From Varibaculum cambriense (GTDB lineage: Bacteria > Actinomycetota > Actinomycetes > Actinomycetales > Actinomycetaceae), in assembly GCF_022133705.1 (NCBI RefSeq), contig NZ_JAKNHJ010000004.1, positions 1 to 64,000 of the forward strand: 64,000 nt of DNA, given 5' to 3'. The notes beneath the pieces were generated by a model, which had not been told where the DNA came from, made no database searches, and saw only the letters and a list, made by a program, of their open reading frames with translations. Position numbers and translations under genes: made by a program. Positions 7,057 to 14,459 of the stretch are shown here, piece after piece. Position 1 is the first letter of the stretch. Every line of letters starts with the position of its first letter.

Positions 7057-8334
7057 ATGACGAGTTTTAATCTGGAAACCTACTCCCAAAGTTTAATTGA
7101 CTTTATTACTGCTTCTCCTTGCGCCAGTTTCGCTGCCCGCACCTTAGCCGATATCTACCGCTCCCAGGGCTTTAAACCAGTAGATGCCACTAAACCTTGG
7201 CCGCGCGGTGCCGGACGTTACTTTCTATGCCGCAAAGGCGCCCTCATCGCCTGGATCGTACCTACTGGATCCCCCAAGGGATTCCGCATCATCGGCAGCC
7301 ATACTGATTCTCCGGCCTTCAAACTAAAACCTACCCCTGATAGTTTTAGTCCCGATGGTTGGGGGCAGCTCAACGTAGAGATCTATGGGGGAATGCTCCC
7401 TAACTCTTGGTTAAACCGGGAACTGGGCATCGCCGGGATCGTCTATGACCGAACTGGAAAATCCCACCTGGTGCGTACCGGTCCGATCGCTACTATTCCC
7501 CAGCTTGCTCCCCACCTGGATCGGGAATCCGCCAACCACCTGAAATTAGACCTCCAGCAACATTTGCGTCCCCTCTGGCAGGTAGGGGGATCCTCTCGCA
7601 AAATTTTGGAGGTAATCGCTGGGCAAGCTGGCCTTGCCGGAGCCGATGAGATCTCTAGTCACGAGCTCTACACTTTCGATACTCATGCCCCGCAGCGGCT
7701 GGGAACTACCGGAGAATTCTTGGCATCGGCTCGTCAAGATAATCTGCTCTCGGTCTATAGCGCCACGAGGGCACTACTAAGCCTGGTTGACCTGGATTTT
7801 CAAGGAGACAATATTCTAATTAGCGCCGCCTTTGACCATGAGGAAGTAGGTTCTCACACCGAAACTGGGGCTGCCGGACCTTTACTGGAACAGGTGCTGC
7901 GTCGCTGCGCCCGCACCACCGGTCAAGAGGAAGCATTTGAACGGATGCTGGCCGCGTCCTCGTGCCTATCCGCCGATGTTGCGCACTCGGTAAACCCCAA
8001 CTATCCCGAAAAACACGACCCTGATACCCGTCCGGTGATGGGATCTGGCCCGGTACTAAAGCTCAATGCCTCCCAGCGTTATGCCACCGACGCTGCCGGC
8101 TGGCACATTTGGGAGGACGCAGCGCAGCGCAGCGGGGTTAAGACTCAACGCTTTGTGTCAAACAATACAGTCACCTGTGGGTCAACTATCGCGCCGATGA
8201 CCGCTACTCGATTAGGAATCACCACTATTGATGTGGGAGTTCCGATTTTATCGATGCATGCCGCCCGGGAAATGTGCGCGCTAAGCGATCAGGTGGAAAT
8301 GACGAAAATAATGCGGGCTTATCTGCAGAAATAA
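7057..8334 (+). CDS. apeB: M18 family aminopeptidase
   Basis: A 425-residue metallo-aminopeptidase of the M18 (aspartyl aminopeptidase) family that removes N-terminal, preferentially acidic, residues from peptides in the cytoplasm. Visible motifs are GSHTDSPAFKLKP (about residue 84, first metal histidine and aspartate), SARQDNLLSVYS (second metal aspartate), DHEEVGSHTETGA (catalytic and metal glutamates) and SMHAAREMCA near the C-terminus. Length is normal. Monocistronic, with a leaderless-type start. Confidence 0.93.
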   Translation: MTSFNLETYSQSLIDFITASPCASFAARTLADIYRSQGFKPVDATKPWPRGAGRYFLCRKGALIAWIVPTGSPKGFRIIGSHTDSPAFKLKPTPDSFSPDGWGQLNVEIYGGMLPNSWLNRELGIAGIVYDRTGKSHLVRTGPIATIPQLAPHLDRESANHLKLDLQQHLRPLWQVGGSSRKILEVIAGQAGLAGADEISSHELYTFDTHAPQRLGTTGEFLASARQDNLLSVYSATRALLSLVDLDFQGDNILISAAFDHEEVGSHTETGAAGPLLEQVLRRCARTTGQEEAFERMLAASSCLSADVAHSVNPNYPEKHDPDTRPVMGSGPVLKLNASQRYATDAAGWHIWEDAAQRSGVKTQRFVSNNTVTCGSTIAPMTATRLGITTIDVGVPILSMHAAREMCALSDQVEMTKIMRAYLQK

Positions 8335-8341
8335 CTGCTAA

Positions 8342-8416
8342 TGGTGGGCCATACTGGTTTCGAACCAGTGACCTCTTCCGTGTGAAGGAAGCGCGCTACC
8401 CCTGCGCCAATGGCCC
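8342..8416 (-). tRNA. tRNA-Val (CAC)
   Basis: Minus-strand cloverleaf of 75 nt including an encoded CCA. The acceptor stem GGGCCAT/ATGGCCC is perfect, the anticodon stem is CTTCC/GGAAG with loop TTCACAC, and the T-arm contains GGTTTCGAACC. The anticodon CAC reads GUG valine codons. It lies antisense to its neighbours, just upstream of the TPP riboswitch. Confidence 0.95.
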
Positions 8417-8487
8417 TTGAACTCAAACCACGTTACCGGATTTTGAGGGCGCAATCCAAATTCGCCGCCCTTCTGGTACCCTACTTG

Positions 8488-8602
8488 TAGCACGGGAGCT
8501 TTCGAGCTGAGAGGAAGCAAAAACGCTTCGACCGTTACACCTGATCCAGATAATGCTGGCGCAGGAAGCTGGTTCACCTGTGCACGAATCTAGGAGGCAC
8601 AG
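8488..8602 (+). promoter_or_regulatory. TPP riboswitch (THI element) with a translational expression platform
   Basis: The core matches the thiamine-pyrophosphate aptamer: GGGAGC (8494-8499), CTGAGAGG (8507-8514), GACCG, ACCTGATCC (8539-8547), ATAATGCTGGCGCAGGAAGCT (to 8570). After the aptamer CTGTGC (8578-8583) can pair with GCACAG (8597-8602), closing a hairpin around the AGGAGG ribosome site (8592-8597) directly before the ATG. The overlapping segment CCTGTGC (8577-8583) can instead pair with GCACGGG (8490-8496) of the aptamer. These two pairings exclude each other, the logic of an OFF switch on translation. Confidence 0.93.
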
Positions 8603-9736
8603 ATGGATCGAGAACAGCAGCTGGAAGTGGTCAATAATTCCTGGCCACCTTTTTCCACCAGTCAAGCTGCCAAAGCCTTAAGAGAAATCCCGGATTTTCG
8701 TGAGCAGCAAATCGCAAGCCTCTCCCCTTCTTCCCGTCCTATGGCAGCGGCTTGCCTAGTGACTACCGCTAGCGGCAAGCAAGTATTTTTAAAACGCTAC
8801 CACCAGAACTTGGTGAGCGCGTCCGAGCTGGAAGCTAAGCACTCCTTTGTCAATCAACTGGCAGATGGGGGCTTTTCCACCCCGCGTTTTTTCTGTTTCA
8901 ATCAGGGAGGCAGCACCCTCACTACCGGAGAGTGGATTATCGAGGCCTCCGCAGGCGCGGCTGGGCAAGACCGCTATCGCGATCTGCGCTCCTGGTTACC
9001 TCCAAAAACCAGGGAAGAAGCTGTGGAACTGGGTAGAGTTGCCGCCCGACTCCGTATCGCTAGCCAAAAAATTCAGCCGCAGTCCCTGGATCCTGGCCCC
9101 TATCAAAACCGAATAGAGCTCCTGTTGGGAGATCCGCTACCAAAGCTAGGAAGTTATTTAAATGAGCATCCGGTGCTTGCTAACTATCTGCAAGACAATG
9201 GCAACGATCTAGCGGCCGCACTAGAGCCTTTGCGTCCTTTTGCGCGCGCTCTTATCCCCTTAGCGCAGGTTCCTCGCTACTTTACCCACGGTGACCTGCA
9301 TGTTTCTAATACTTTTTGGGAAGGAAACAGCATTTCGTCTCTGATTGATTTCGGGCTCGCTTGTCCCAATCCCCCACTTTTTGACCTGGCAGTACTACTG
9401 GAACGCCACAGTATCGACTGGATCAGTATTACCGAGGGGAAAACCGATAGTTACTGGCCACAGGTCGCTGGCGACTTGCTAACCGGATACGGGCAGGTGT
9501 TCTCCCTCTCCCCGGAGGAAATCGAGATGCTCGGCGCTATGATCGCCCTTTGTAACGTGGAGTTTTCCCTTTCTGCCATCGAATACGATCTGCTGGCACC
9601 GATTGATCCACAGATCAAAGACTGGGCCTGGAATATCGGATTCCAAGGTCATAGCCAATGGTTCCTGACCGGGCCTGGCCAAAAGTATTTGTCCCTTATC
9701 AACCAACTAGCGAAAGAAAAAGCATGCGAAAAATAG
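8603..9736 (+). CDS. APH-fold phosphotransferase, candidate thiamine or HMP kinase
   Basis: A 377-residue kinase of the aminoglycoside phosphotransferase/choline kinase superfamily. The catalytic loop reads THGDLHVSN (about residues 228-236, Asp as base and Asn for Mg2+), followed by LIDFG (Mg2+-binding Asp). The N-lobe lysine is probably in VFLKRYHQN. It is the first gene behind a TPP riboswitch and is translated from the AGGAGG that the switch controls, so its substrate is probably thiamine or a precursor; E. coli ThiK (thiamine kinase) belongs to the same fold. The substrate is inferred from context only. The next gene overlaps its end by 13 bases. Confidence 0.78.
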   Translation: MDREQQLEVVNNSWPPFSTSQAAKALREIPDFREQQIASLSPSSRPMAAACLVTTASGKQVFLKRYHQNLVSASELEAKHSFVNQLADGGFSTPRFFCFNQGGSTLTTGEWIIEASAGAAGQDRYRDLRSWLPPKTREEAVELGRVAARLRIASQKIQPQSLDPGPYQNRIELLLGDPLPKLGSYLNEHPVLANYLQDNGNDLAAALEPLRPFARALIPLAQVPRYFTHGDLHVSNTFWEGNSISSLIDFGLACPNPPLFDLAVLLERHSIDWISITEGKTDSYWPQVAGDLLTGYGQVFSLSPEEIEMLGAMIALCNVEFSLSAIEYDLLAPIDPQIKDWAWNIGFQGHSQWFLTGPGQKYLSLINQLAKEKACEK

Positions 9737-10755
9737 CTACCGCTTTAGCCTGTGCCCTGGCTCTAACTCTGGCAGGGTGCGCCACGGGATCTAGTTCCGC
9801 AACTAGAGATCCCGAACTAAAGAACACTTCGGTTATTTTGGACTGGACTCCCAACACTAACCACACCGGGATCTATGTTGCCCAAGAAAAAGGATTTTAC
9901 CGCGAAGCCGGACTAAACGTAAAAGTAATGGGCTTTTCTAAGAGCGGCGTGGAATCAGTCATGGCCGCCAAAGGCGCCGATTTTGGCTTCTCCGGCACCG
10001 ACTCGATTGCCTCCGCGAAAGCCTCCAACTTGGGGATCAAGATGGTGTTCAACCTGCAACCAAAGTCTTCCTATATGGTGGGATTCTTAGATAAGGCGGA
10101 TATTCAGCGTCCCCGAGATTTAGATGGCAAGACCCTCGCTGACTTCGGCGGCGGATTCCAACATATTGCCACCAAAATGCTGATCCAAAAGGACGGTGGC
10201 AAAGGTGATTTCAAAAAAGTGGTCGCCGGTGCTGGGACGCTGCAGGCAGTGGAACAAGAACGCGCTGACTTTGCGGAACTTCTGTCTACTTGGGAAGGCA
10301 TTGAGGCCGAGCAGAGCGGGTATAAGTTACGCTATTTTGATTACGACAAGTACGGAGTGCCCACTACCCCGGCGTTGCTGGGAATTTCTACCCGTGCAGA
10401 TCTAATAAAAGAAGATCCGCAGCTGGTGCGCTCCTTCGTGCAAGCCACCCAGAAAGGCTACCAGTGGGCAATAGACCATTCCCAGGAGGCTGCGAAAATT
10501 CTGATGGATGCTAATCCCCAGGCAAAGCTAGATGCAAAACTAGTTAACGCCTCCCAGGAGAAGCTTTCCAAAGAGTATTGGCCAGATGCGGCCGGCACTG
10601 TGGGGCATGCCGATATGGATAAGTGGCAAAGCTACTTAGACTTCATTATTGAGCAGAAGCTAGTTACTGACGGTGATGGAAAACCCTACACCCAAAAAAT
10701 TTCCGCGCCCGAAGTAGTCACCAACGAGTTCCTAGCCAAAGCCGCCAGTAAATGA
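9724..10755 (+). CDS. thiY: ThiY-like thiamine-precursor binding lipoprotein
   Basis: A 343-residue NMT1/THI5-like periplasmic-binding-type protein. The start chosen is the ATG at 9724: MRKIATALA...LTLAGC is a lipoprotein signal with the lipobox cysteine at residue 19; a longer reading frame from 9658 lies inside the previous gene. The mature protein begins with the family motif LDWTPNTNHTGIYVAQ, which lines the pyrimidine pocket in ThiY relatives. It should capture hydroxymethylpyrimidine or formylaminopyrimidine for the ABC transporter encoded next. It overlaps its upstream neighbour by 13 bases and the permease by 4. Confidence 0.88.
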   Translation: MRKIATALACALALTLAGCATGSSSATRDPELKNTSVILDWTPNTNHTGIYVAQEKGFYREAGLNVKVMGFSKSGVESVMAAKGADFGFSGTDSIASAKASNLGIKMVFNLQPKSSYMVGFLDKADIQRPRDLDGKTLADFGGGFQHIATKMLIQKDGGKGDFKKVVAGAGTLQAVEQERADFAELLSTWEGIEAEQSGYKLRYFDYDKYGVPTTPALLGISTRADLIKEDPQLVRSFVQATQKGYQWAIDHSQEAAKILMDANPQAKLDAKLVNASQEKLSKEYWPDAAGTVGHADMDKWQSYLDFIIEQKLVTDGDGKPYTQKISAPEVVTNEFLAKAASK

Positions 10756-11501
10756 AAGCAAGCTCGCGACTAGTCGCCGCCGGTCTCGTCCTTTTATCCC
10801 TGCTTTTGTGGGAGGGAGTTTGCCGCCTGGGGACAGTTAACCCCAAGCTGCTACCTGCCCCCACTGTGATCATCAAAGCCGGGGTCGCGGACTGGCCGGC
10901 GGCCTGGCTAGCCACGCAAGTAACCCTCATAGAGGTAGCGGCAGGCACCTTGCTGGCAATTGTTTGCGGGGTAGCGATTTCTTTTGCGCTATGGAGAGCC
11001 AAAACTTTCGGCAAAGCCGTGATGCCCCTCATAGTGATTTCCCAGACCATTCCGGTAGTAGCTATCGCTCCCCTGCTGATAATTTGGTTCGGATTTGGCA
11101 TGACCTCAAAAATCCTCCTAGTGGCGTTATTTGGAGTTTTCCCAATCATCGTCGCTTTTACTAAAGGCTTGGCGACTCCCTCACGGGACCAGATTGATGT
11201 AGCGCGCTCTTTAGGAGCCTCCCCTGCCTGGATTTTCTCCCACTTGCGAATGCCGGCAGCCCTGGGGGATTTTATTACTGGACTGCGCATCGCGGTCACC
11301 TACGGGCCGGCCACTGCCGCTACCGCCGAGTTCGTGGGGGCGGAGAATGGTTTAGGAATTTACTTGCTTACTGCCCAAGGATCTTTTCGGACGGAACTAG
11401 TGTTTTTCGGTGCCGGGATCCTAACGCTAATGACTTTGGCAGCTTACTTACTAGTGGGACTAGCAGAACGCATCTTGATTCCCTGGAAGAAGGCAAAATG
11501 A
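10752..11501 (+). CDS. thiX: ABC permease for a thiamine precursor (ThiX-like)
   Basis: A 249-residue inner-membrane permease of the BPD_transp_1 (SsuC/TauC) type with about six helices. The cytoplasmic coupling loop is recognisable in VARSLGASPAWIFSHLRMPAALGDFITGLRI (EAA-like loop, about residues 148-180). It overlaps the ThiY-like lipoprotein gene and the following ATPase gene by 4 bases each, so the three products form one importer. Pyrimidine substrate is inferred from the TPP riboswitch and the THI5-like binding protein. Confidence 0.87.
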   Translation: MKASSRLVAAGLVLLSLLLWEGVCRLGTVNPKLLPAPTVIIKAGVADWPAAWLATQVTLIEVAAGTLLAIVCGVAISFALWRAKTFGKAVMPLIVISQTIPVVAIAPLLIIWFGFGMTSKILLVALFGVFPIIVAFTKGLATPSRDQIDVARSLGASPAWIFSHLRMPAALGDFITGLRIAVTYGPATAATAEFVGAENGLGIYLLTAQGSFRTELVFFGAGILTLMTLAAYLLVGLAERILIPWKKAK

Positions 11502-12304
11502 GCCTATTGGAACTATCAGCGGTAACGAAGAGTTTTACTAATCCACCTCTGACCGCTTTAGACAACGTGGAGATGGCTATAGCTAAGGGGAAGATAACCG
11601 CCCTGGTGGGACCTTCAGGTTGCGGAAAATCTACCCTGCTACGAATAATTGCGGGTCTTAGTTCTCCCTCTCAAGGCAGCCTGGCTTGGTCAGTGGATAG
11701 TCCCCTAGTCGCCCTGATGCCCCAGCGCGATGGACTGTTCTCCTGGAACACTATCGAAGACAATGTGGCACTGCCCTTACGGATCCGGGGAGTCCCCCGC
11801 AAAAAAGCCCGCGAGCGCGCCCGCGCCCTCCTCGCCCAGTTCGATCTGCAACAGTTTTCTGGAGCCTATCCGGCGCAGCTTTCAGGAGGAATGCGTTCGC
11901 GAGTAGCCTTTTTGCGCACCATGCTAGCCAAACCCACTTTAATCGCCCTAGATGAACCTTTTGGAGCGCTTGACCAAATAACTCGGAGCCACATGCAACG
12001 TTGGCTCTGGCAAGCCGCGCGCAGCCGTGATTTAACCCTTTTGCTGGTCACCCACGATATTGCGGAGGCAGTCACCCTAGCTGACCGGGTGCTGATGATG
12101 TCGGGCCGGCCTGGCCGTATTATCAGTGAAATTCCGATTACGATTCCGGAACGGGAGGAATATTTATCAGCAAATTCGCCGGCGACTGCCGGTAGTTTTA
12201 GTCACGGAACCGGACTGCGCACTACCCCAAATTTTGTGAAAGCCTATCAAAAAATCGAAAACGCCCTCTGGGGCATTGAGAATAGGGAGGAAAAATGGAT
12301 TTAA
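11498..12304 (+). CDS. thiZ: ABC ATPase for a thiamine precursor (ThiZ-like)
   Basis: A 268-residue ATPase of the SsuB/TauB class. Walker A is GPSGCGKST (about residues 38-46), the Q-loop is LMPQRDGLF, the signature is LSGGMRSRV, Walker B is LIALDEPFGALD and the H-loop is LLVTHD. About 40 extra residues beyond the usual C-terminus contain a linker rich in Ser/Thr/Gly. It is the energy-coupling subunit of the riboswitch-controlled importer, overlapping the permease gene by 4 bases and the next gene by 10. Confidence 0.9.
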   Translation: MSLLELSAVTKSFTNPPLTALDNVEMAIAKGKITALVGPSGCGKSTLLRIIAGLSSPSQGSLAWSVDSPLVALMPQRDGLFSWNTIEDNVALPLRIRGVPRKKARERARALLAQFDLQQFSGAYPAQLSGGMRSRVAFLRTMLAKPTLIALDEPFGALDQITRSHMQRWLWQAARSRDLTLLLVTHDIAEAVTLADRVLMMSGRPGRIISEIPITIPEREEYLSANSPATAGSFSHGTGLRTTPNFVKAYQKIENALWGIENREEKWI

Positions 12305-13209
12305 CCCGAATCCGCTTGGAATATGTCGTTACTTGGCCTAATCACGCAGGCTTATTCGTGGCTCGCAAGAAAGGCTGGTATCAACAGGCAGACCTAGATG
12401 TTGATATTTCTTGGGATGGTTTCGACCGCGGCACCCCCGCACAACTTGCAGCCAAGGGAGAGTTTCAATTTGCCTCCATTAGGCTGGGAGAGCTGCTGGA
12501 AACCCGCCATAGCGACCACCCCTTCGTAGCCGTCGCTACCTTTAATCAAAACCAGCTAGGTGGGGTCATTACCCTCAAAGAGAAAGGGATCAGCCGTTTT
12601 CGAGATTTAGAAGGAAAAACCGTATCGATTCCGCCGGTTAAACGGCTCATCCAGATGGTAATTGAAGCCGTCGAGAAAGATGGCGGTGATTTCTCTAAGG
12701 TCAAGGTTATGGATCCGGGAGTATTCGAACCCGATATCCGCGCAGTTGAAAAAGGCAAATATGACGCGATTTTCAATGTCTTAGGCTGGGAAGCCTACCA
12801 GGGCAGTAAACCGTTCTCCGAGGTAGTGCAACTATCCTTCGACGAAGTGGAGGTCACTCCCCACCATGCCTATTTCCTGTGCGTGGAGGAAAGCTATCTG
12901 CGCAGCCACGAGGATCAAGTGCGAGCATTCCTGGCGGCTACCAGCCGCGGCTATGATTTTGCCCGGGATAACCAGGCAGAAACCGTAGATATTTTAGCTT
13001 CCACTATGTGCGCCAGCGAGGAGGACGTATTAGAGGCCTCCCTTAAGTTCATGGCGCCCTCTTGGCATGCTCCCTCCCGGCGCTGGGGTGAGATGGATGC
13101 CGAAATAGTGCGTTCCTACACCACCTGGATGAGCGAACACGGCTTTACCACCGCGAGCCTAGCGGACGTGGAGGGTGCCTACACTAACGATTACCTACCC
13201 GAAAAATAG
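12295..13209 (+). CDS. NMT1/THI5-like protein without a signal peptide
   Basis: A 304-residue paralogue of the operon's binding lipoprotein. It keeps the start of the pyrimidine-pocket region (TWPNHAGLFVARKKGWY, about residues 13-29) and the two-lobe layout, but begins directly with the mature domain: no hydrophobic segment or lipobox precedes it. AGGGAGG seven bases upstream fixes the start. It should therefore be cytosolic. The Lys and His that yeast THI5 uses to build the pyrimidine from PLP and itself are replaced (IRLGELLE region), and the fungal Cys cluster is absent, so it is unlikely to be a THI5-type synthase. It may be an intracellular binding protein, a riboswitch-era paralogue using another export signal, or an unknown enzyme. 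Confidence 0.75.
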   Translation: MDLTRIRLEYVVTWPNHAGLFVARKKGWYQQADLDVDISWDGFDRGTPAQLAAKGEFQFASIRLGELLETRHSDHPFVAVATFNQNQLGGVITLKEKGISRFRDLEGKTVSIPPVKRLIQMVIEAVEKDGGDFSKVKVMDPGVFEPDIRAVEKGKYDAIFNVLGWEAYQGSKPFSEVVQLSFDEVEVTPHHAYFLCVEESYLRSHEDQVRAFLAATSRGYDFARDNQAETVDILASTMCASEEDVLEASLKFMAPSWHAPSRRWGEMDAEIVRSYTTWMSEHGFTTASLADVEGAYTNDYLPEK

Positions 13210-13227
13210 CATCCGCACCTATAGATT

Positions 13228-13284
13228 TCGGCTCGGATACCTAAGGTTTTTGGAACACTAGCAGGTATCCGAGCCGATTTCTTT
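13228..13284. terminator. Terminator of the thiamine operon, shared with terC
   Basis: A perfect 15-bp stem (TCGGCTCGGATACCT, 13228-13242, with AGGTATCCGAGCCGA, 13263-13277) is followed by TTTCTTT. It lies between convergent genes and may act in both directions. Confidence 0.75.
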
Positions 13285-13288
13285 GGTA

Positions 13289-14332
13289 TTAATCCTTTTG
13301 CGGGTTAGCTTTCTGGTGCCGCTTAGAGTACCAGATCGATAGCAACGCGGTTCCTACTAGGACAACTAAGATATATCCCATTGAAAAACCGATAGAGGGC
13401 TCCGGAATACCCGCTGCCCATTTGTCTATCCCCCAGAAAGGCGCCTCGTGGGCGGCGTGGATAATCAGTTTTACCCCGATGAATCCCAAGATCAAAGCCA
13501 GCCCGTAATGCAGGAACGCCAGGCGCTCTAAAAGCCCATCTATTAGGAAGAACAACTGGCGCAATCCCATCAATGAGAACGCGGTAGCGGCAAACACAAT
13601 AAAGGGGTGTTTTGTCAGACCGAAGATCGCGGGAATGGAATCAAAAGCGAACATTAGATCCGCCGATCCAATAGCTACGATAACTAAGAACATGGGGGTT
13701 ACGTAGGTTTTCCCGCGGTGACGGTACAGCAGTTTCGCTTCCCGGAACCCTTCAGAGACGGGGAGCACCCGGCGCACCAGGGTGGTGAACTTGTTCTCCT
13801 GGTAACCTTCGCCAGAATCCCCCTCGTCCTCTTTGGTTATCCCTTCCCGCGCCTGACTGATCGCGGTGTAGATCAAGAACAGTCCGAATAGGTAAAAGAT
13901 CCAGGCGAATTGATTAATTAGTGCTGCGCCGATCAGGATAAACGCCAGACGCAACACCATTGAGATTATGATTCCCAGCATGATCACTTTTTGCTGGTAG
14001 ACCCGCGGAACCTTAAATCCATTCAAGATGATGATGAAAACAAAGAGGTTATCCAAGGACAGCGACCATTCGGTGATCCAACCAGCCCAGTATTCTACTG
14101 CCAGATTCAGATCCCATTGCAGCCACACCACCAACCCAAAGGCGGCCGCAATCGCCATATAGATACCTGACCAGATGGCGGCCTCTTTAATTGAGGGTTC
14201 GTGGGCTTTACGGACATGTCCGCGAAAATCAAGCACCAGTAGAGCAAGAATAATGATAGCTAGCAGTAGCCAGTTCCACCAGTGAATTACTTCATGGCCG
14301 GGGACGGCATTAAGCGTAGGCATCAGACCCAT
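13289..14332 (-). CDS. TerC family membrane protein, probable Mn2+ exporter
   Basis: A 347-residue integral membrane protein with about nine helices. TerC signatures are visible: the acidic membrane motifs EWSLSLDNLFVF (about residues 87-98) and GSADLMFAFDSIPAIFGLTKHPFIVF (about 221-246). The family (Alx, YkoY, MeeY/MeeF) exports manganese or metallates secreted proteins. The Mn2+ riboswitch directly upstream supports manganese as the ligand. The ATG has GGAG eight bases upstream. It follows the P-type ATPase gene on the same strand, separated only by the riboswitch. Confidence 0.9.
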   Translation of the reverse strand: MGLMPTLNAVPGHEVIHWWNWLLLAIIILALLVLDFRGHVRKAHEPSIKEAAIWSGIYMAIAAAFGLVVWLQWDLNLAVEYWAGWITEWSLSLDNLFVFIIILNGFKVPRVYQQKVIMLGIIISMVLRLAFILIGAALINQFAWIFYLFGLFLIYTAISQAREGITKEDEGDSGEGYQENKFTTLVRRVLPVSEGFREAKLLYRHRGKTYVTPMFLVIVAIGSADLMFAFDSIPAIFGLTKHPFIVFAATAFSLMGLRQLFFLIDGLLERLAFLHYGLALILGFIGVKLIIHAAHEAPFWGIDKWAAGIPEPSIGFSMGYILVVLVGTALLSIWYSKRHQKANPQKD

Positions 14333-14351
14333 GCAGCGTTCTCCATTTCGT

Positions 14352-14457
14352 TGGCGTTGTCTATGCTCAGGTCTTCTTCCGCCTTTTCAGGCCGAACCAG
14401 CCGGGCATAATTGCCGTGATGACGACTGGCCTGTTAATGGAAGTACTCCCCTTCCGG
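14352..14457 (-). promoter_or_regulatory. yybP-ykoY manganese riboswitch
   Basis: Reading the minus strand, conserved blocks of the class appear in order: GGGGAGTA (from the 14450 side), GTCGTCATCACGGC, CCCGGCTGGTTCGGCCTG, and the loop segment AAGACCT followed by GCATAGAC. These are the L1 and L3 elements that bind Mn2+ and a second cation. It starts about three bases after the ATPase stop and ends about 20 bases before the terC start. Identified by pattern; the exact boundaries are approximate. Confidence 0.85.
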
Positions 14458-14459
14458 AT

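Noticed and set aside
12295-13209. Possible THI5-type suicide HMP synthase
   Set aside because: The Lys and His needed for PLP and for pyrimidine formation in yeast THI5 are replaced, and the fungal Cys cluster is missing.
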